Shown one piece after another: positions 4,788-7,640 of a stretch of 7,640 bases of DNA (within the stretch, counting starts at the first letter, position 1; the number at the start of each line of letters is the position of its first letter). This DNA comes from Candidatus Neomicrothrix sp. UBA672 (GTDB lineage: Bacteria > Actinomycetota > Acidimicrobiia > Acidimicrobiales > MedAcidi-G1), in NCBI GenBank assembly GCA_002299135.1, contig DBNM01000026.1, positions 1-7,640 of the forward strand. The letters run 5' to 3'. The notes under the pieces are model-generated. The model saw only the letters and a list, made by a program, of their open reading frames with translations, was not told the origin of the DNA and searched no databases. Made by a program: the position numbers and the translations under genes.

Positions 4788-6038
4788 ATGGCCATAACAG
4801 AACAGGTAAGTAAAGGTTCTCAAACCGAGATTCCAATGATTATCAGTGTTGATGATCACCTTGTTGAGCCTCCACATCTATGGGAGACATGGCTTCCGAA
4901 AAAATTTAAGGAAAAAGGACCAAGAGTTGAACGTCGTCGTTTAGGCGAAATGCTTTGGGTGGGCGGATCTAAGATGTACGAGTATGAGTTAGACACTCCG
5001 GATGCTCCTTGGTGTGACATCTGGTTTTATGAAGATCTCGTGTATCCAAATAAGAGGCATGTAGCGGCAGTTGGTTTTGCACGTGAAGAAATGACTATGT
5101 CACCTATTACTTATGATGAAATGAGACCTGGTTGTTATGAACCAAAGGCTCGTGTCGAAGACATGATTTCCAACCATGTTGAAGCCTCGCTTTCTTTTCC
5201 AACCATGCCGCGTTTCTGCGGTCAAACTTTTGCTGAAGCTAAAGATCGAGAACTTGCTTTGGCTTGCGTAAAGGCATACAACGACTTCATGGTTGAAGAA
5301 TGGTGTGGTGACTCTAACGGTGCTCTTCTACCACTGATAATTATCCCTCTTTGGGATGCAGACTTAGCTGCCGCAGAAGTCAGAAGGAATGCCGAACGCG
5401 GTTGTCGAGCAGTTTGTTTTTCAGAGATACCACCAAATTTAGGTTTACCATCTATACACACAGGGTATTGGGATCCTTTTTTTCAAGCATGTCAAGATAC
5501 TGAAACAGTTGTTTGCATGCATATAGGTTCCTCTTCGAAGATGCCGGCTGCTTCTCCTGATGCCCCACCAGCGGTTGCTGCATCTTTGAGTTTCAATAAT
5601 GCAATAGCTTCTTTGAGCGACTTTTTGTTCTCAGGTGTTCTCGTGCGTTTTCCAACATTAACTTTGGCATACAGCGAAGGTCAGATTGGCTGGCTTCCGT
5701 ATATTTTAGAAAGAGTGGATGATGTGTGGAGAGAGCATAGAGCTTGGGGAGGTGTTGCTGACATTGTGCCGGAGCCACCGTCAACCTATTACTACCGTCA
5801 GGTTTTTGGCTGCTTCTTTCGTGACAAGCACGGACTTAATTCACTGAATGAAGTGGGAGTAGACAACATCACCTTTGAAACTGATTATCCACACACTGAC
5901 ACCACTTGGCCTAACACTAAAGAAGTCGCTCAAGACATGATGGGTCATTTGCCGCAAGATGTTGTTTGGAAGATTGTTAGAGGTAATGCCGCTCGAATGT
6001 TGGGAATAAAAATAGAGAATCAGCCAAAATCTTCCTAA
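4788..6038 (+). CDS. Amidohydrolase family 2 (ACMSD-like) metal-dependent hydrolase/decarboxylase
   Basis: The 416-residue protein belongs to the amidohydrolase-2 family, TIM-barrel enzymes that hydrolyse or decarboxylate small organic acids and include ACMSD and gamma-resorcylate decarboxylase. Metal-binding candidates are visible. SVDDH carries Asp22-x-His24 at the first strand, in place of the classical HxH. CMHIGSSS gives His245, and FETDYPHTDTTWP gives Asp366 on the last strand. Where ACMSD has a second conserved His, this protein has AYSEGQIGWLPYILERVDDVW (295-315), so Glu297 probably takes that place. This E-G-x-x-W form marks a subgroup common in actinobacteria and proteobacteria. The ATG follows a strong GGAGG by five bases. 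No signal peptide, so cytoplasmic. The HD gene follows by 39 bases on the same strand. Reaction and substrate unknown; aromatic or heterocyclic acids are plausible. Confidence 0.87.
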   Translation: MAITEQVSKGSQTEIPMIISVDDHLVEPPHLWETWLPKKFKEKGPRVERRRLGEMLWVGGSKMYEYELDTPDAPWCDIWFYEDLVYPNKRHVAAVGFAREEMTMSPITYDEMRPGCYEPKARVEDMISNHVEASLSFPTMPRFCGQTFAEAKDRELALACVKAYNDFMVEEWCGDSNGALLPLIIIPLWDADLAAAEVRRNAERGCRAVCFSEIPPNLGLPSIHTGYWDPFFQACQDTETVVCMHIGSSSKMPAASPDAPPAVAASLSFNNAIASLSDFLFSGVLVRFPTLTLAYSEGQIGWLPYILERVDDVWREHRAWGGVADIVPEPPSTYYYRQVFGCFFRDKHGLNSLNEVGVDNITFETDYPHTDTTWPNTKEVAQDMMGHLPQDVVWKIVRGNAARMLGIKIENQPKSS

Positions 6039-6065
6039 CGACTATTATTGTTCGCGATTTTTTTC

Positions 6066-6071
6066 TAAAAT
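6066..6071 (+). promoter_or_regulatory. Possible -10 element for a leaderless HD-protein transcript
   Basis: TAAAAT (6066-6071) fits the TANNNT form and ends six bases before the ATG at 6078, the spacing expected if transcription starts at the A of the start codon. The 39-base spacer after the amidohydrolase gene has no Shine-Dalgarno. No good -35 is visible at 16-18 bases. Leaderless mRNAs are well known in actinobacteria; that this is one is inference. Confidence 0.35.
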
Positions 6072-6077
6072 TCTATT

Positions 6078-6836
6078 ATGGACCGACTATCTGAAATCCT
6101 TCTCAAGGAAGATTGTGCTGAAGGTTTGTGGGCATCTGTTAAATCTGGCGAAATGGATGACATTATTCCTGAACTGTCACGTCTGGAAATGGAACAAGAC
6201 CCCATACATAAACACAAAGATGTTTTGGCTCATACGATCGCGGTTGTCAATAAAACAAAACCTGACGTAGTTGTCCGCTTGGCGGCTCTTTTCCACGACA
6301 TCGGAAAACCCGACACAAGATCTTTTTCGCATGGGGGAGTCACTTTTAGACATCATGAAGAAGTTGGAGCGCGAATTGCTCGCAAAAGACTAAAAGCTCT
6401 TGATTTTCCAGAGGAGATAGTTCAACAAGTAAGTGAACTCGTGAGACTCTCTGGAAGGTTTAAAGGTTACGTAGATGGTTGGTCAGATTCAGCTGTGCGT
6501 AGATATGCAAGAGATGCGGGACCCCTGCTAGGCAAGTTGAATCATTTGATCCGTTGCGATTGCACTACGCGAAATCGTGTAAAAGAAGAAGGCATTCAAG
6601 CAGCAATGGATGATCTCGAAATACGTATCAAAGATCTAGCCGAGGAAGAGAGAGTTAAATCAGAGCGCCCCGGTTTAGATGGTGATGAGATCATGGAGTA
6701 TCTGGGTCTAGAGCCGGGTAGAGAAGTAGGTCAAGCTTTGAAGTTCCTCTTAGAGATAAAGAGAGAAGAGGGGGAAGTTGAAAAGGAAGAACTGAAACAA
6801 CGTTTGAACACCTGGTGGTCGTCAAGAAGTCAGTGA
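6078..6836 (+). CDS. Stand-alone HD-domain protein, C-terminal half of a CCA tRNA nucleotidyltransferase
   Basis: This 252-residue protein reads like the C-terminal part of an actinobacterial CCA-adding enzyme (PcnA/Cca). In order: the last neck helices (about 3-35, ending PELSRLEMEQD), IHKHKDVLAHTIAVV (43-57), the HD signature LAALFHDIGKPDT (68-80, His73-Asp74), FRHHEEVGARIARKRLKAL (90-108), SDSAVRRYARDAGPLL (136-151), DCTTRN (161-166) and the tail LDGDEIMEYLGLEPGREVGQAL (200-221). The nucleotidyltransferase head with its GGxVRD and DxD motifs is absent. A TAA lies four codons upstream in frame and the amidohydrolase gene lies just before, so the short N-terminus is not a start error. Family HD domains bind divalent metals and act as phosphohydrolases; in E. 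coli Cca they have 2',3'-cyclic phosphodiesterase, 2'-nucleotidase and phosphatase activity. Nucleic-acid or nucleotide phosphatase is the likeliest role. It overlaps the convergent SGNH gene by 15 bases. Confidence 0.82.
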   Translation: MDRLSEILLKEDCAEGLWASVKSGEMDDIIPELSRLEMEQDPIHKHKDVLAHTIAVVNKTKPDVVVRLAALFHDIGKPDTRSFSHGGVTFRHHEEVGARIARKRLKALDFPEEIVQQVSELVRLSGRFKGYVDGWSDSAVRRYARDAGPLLGKLNHLIRCDCTTRNRVKEEGIQAAMDDLEIRIKDLAEEERVKSERPGLDGDEIMEYLGLEPGREVGQALKFLLEIKREEGEVEKEELKQRLNTWWSSRSQ

Positions 6837-7640
6837 CTGCGTTAACTTTGTGTTAGCTGAGATTATGTCTTGGATAATCCATTCAGCTATTTCTGAAAGT
6901 CCTTGTTCTGTCAGATGAACACCATCATCGCGTATTTGTTTTTCTCTACTGCTGCCAATTTCACCAATGAATTCCTTGTACGGAGCAATAGTCGCGTAAT
7001 CAAGATCCGAAACTGCATCAGCAACCAATTGATTAAGGGCATCGATACGATCAGGATGATTTTGAGGCTTTATTTCTCGACGCAGATGTGCTCCTTCCAA
7101 CCAGTAAACGTGAGCGCCCGTTGATGCGAGAGTTTCAGTAGCAATTCGGTATTCGGACGAGATGTAATTGTCGTAGGCAGCGGTTCCAACCCAAACCCAT
7201 TCTTCACCCAAAGAAGGAATTAAGCGGTCTGTTACATCCCAAGGAGTGATATGTCCAATTACCACGTCAGGTTGAAAAATTTCAACTGCCGTAGGCCATG
7301 ACACTATGTCCCTATCCAACATCTCATGTGAAGGTACTGGGTCATTCCAAGCAGAACACAGCTCTCCTACAGGACCTTCTATTCCTTCAGGGATACGTTT
7401 CTGTCCGTAGCGGCCAACAACACATCCAAGATGAGCTTCATTCATGACTACGATTTCGCCCGGATTTTCTAGTGACCAGCCACACAGGGCTTCAGCAATT
7501 TGTACTGACACTGAGTCGCCGACAACAAGAATTCGTGTTCTTTCATCGCTGGGCGGTGGGAGCAATCCTTGTTGGACGCAGACACCCCCCGCAGCGGAGA
7601 AGTCTTCGCTAGCATCGGCTGGTCTCGTATTGACCCAAAG
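6822..7640 (-). CDS. SGNH/GDSL hydrolase domain, C-terminal part of a larger protein (probable membrane acyltransferase), 5' end outside window
   Basis: The minus-strand frame is open from the right edge to TGA at 6822-6824, giving 272 visible residues. A TTG at 7563-7565 could be taken as a start, but the frame continues through it without a stop (LWVNTRPADASEDFSAAGG), so that start is doubtful. Using the TTG as residue 1, RILVVGDSVS (11-20) carries the nucleophile Ser18 of the GDS block and RDDGVHLTEQG (212-222) carries the catalytic Asp214-x-x-His217. The HITPWDVTDR (105-114) and TAAYDNYISSEY (128-139) blocks resemble the SGNH domain at the C-terminus of actinobacterial acyltransferase-3 (OafA-like) proteins. 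The GxN block is not recognisable. Cys28, Cys48 and Cys70 would suit an extracellular domain. In such proteins a membrane domain passes acyl groups to sugars and the SGNH domain helps; whether one lies upstream here cannot be seen. Confidence 0.8.
   Translation of the reverse strand, partial: LWVNTRPADASEDFSAAGGVCVQQGLLPPPSDERTRILVVGDSVSVQIAEALCGWSLENPGEIVVMNEAHLGCVVGRYGQKRIPEGIEGPVGELCSAWNDPVPSHEMLDRDIVSWPTAVEIFQPDVVIGHITPWDVTDRLIPSLGEEWVWVGTAAYDNYISSEYRIATETLASTGAHVYWLEGAHLRREIKPQNHPDRIDALNQLVADAVSDLDYATIAPYKEFIGEIGSSREKQIRDDGVHLTEQGLSEIAEWIIQDIISANTKLTQSLTS

Noticed and set aside
5222..5784. Two minus-strand frames (5222-5461 and 5593-5784)
   Set aside because: Both are antisense to the amidohydrolase gene and show no domain or start signal.
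6058..6064. Seven-T run after the amidohydrolase gene as an intrinsic terminator
   Set aside because: The preceding bases form no stable GC-containing stem, only weak pairings such as AAC with GTT, so the run is better read as promoter-region sequence.
6822..6836. Convergent overlap of the HD and SGNH genes as a special feature
   Set aside because: A 15-base tail-to-tail overlap is common in compact genomes and shows no added structure.
6903..7124. Plus-strand 73-codon frame
   Set aside because: Antisense to the SGNH domain; the catalytic Asp-His block of the minus strand explains the sequence.

Overview
The window is moderately AT-rich and gene-dense, with short intergenic gaps. It looks like chromosome from a free-living actinobacterium. 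An uncultivated marine Acidimicrobiia-type lineage is my best guess, but this is inference from gene content. The clues are an F420-type luciferase-like oxidoreductase, an MpaB/latex-clearing-type oxygenase, a membrane-anchored BON plus OmpA protein resembling mycobacterial ArfA, an HD domain that reads like the tail of actinobacterial CCA-adding enzymes, and an SGNH domain of the kind found at the C-terminus of actinobacterial membrane acyltransferases. I see no mobile element, CRISPR array, rRNA or tRNA.

Left part (1-4666) is all on the minus strand. In transcription order it holds an LLM-class F420-type oxidoreductase (3797-4666), a TM-BON-OmpA protein (2840-3718), a 53-residue two-knuckle zinc-ribbon protein (2523-2684) that is easy to miss because of its size, an MpaB-family oxygenase starting at GTG (1513-2466), and a DAO-type FAD oxidoreductase (175-1473). 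The FAD gene ends in a clear intrinsic terminator whose stem contains its own stop codon (138-179). Beyond that lie a promoter-like sequence and a probable start of another minus-strand gene leaving the left edge.

Right part (4667-7640). A 121-base divergent spacer separates the LLM gene from a plus-strand amidohydrolase-2 gene (4788-6038). A plus-strand HD protein follows (6078-6836); it corresponds to the C-terminal half of a CCA tRNA nucleotidyltransferase with no catalytic head. It meets, tail to tail with a 15-base overlap, a minus-strand SGNH hydrolase domain (6822-7640). That frame stays open to the right edge, so it is only the C-terminal part of a larger protein.

How they may work together: the MpaB oxygenase, the FAD oxidoreductase, the F420 oxidoreductase and the amidohydrolase are all small-molecule enzymes and could serve one catabolic theme, but no substrate can be read from the sequence. 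The most interesting points are the headless CCA-enzyme tail, the small zinc-ribbon protein upstream of the oxygenase, a 19-base motif (16/19 identical) repeated in two minus-strand upstream regions, and several compact inverted repeats at gene boundaries. I find no convincing evidence of a wholly new multi-gene system.
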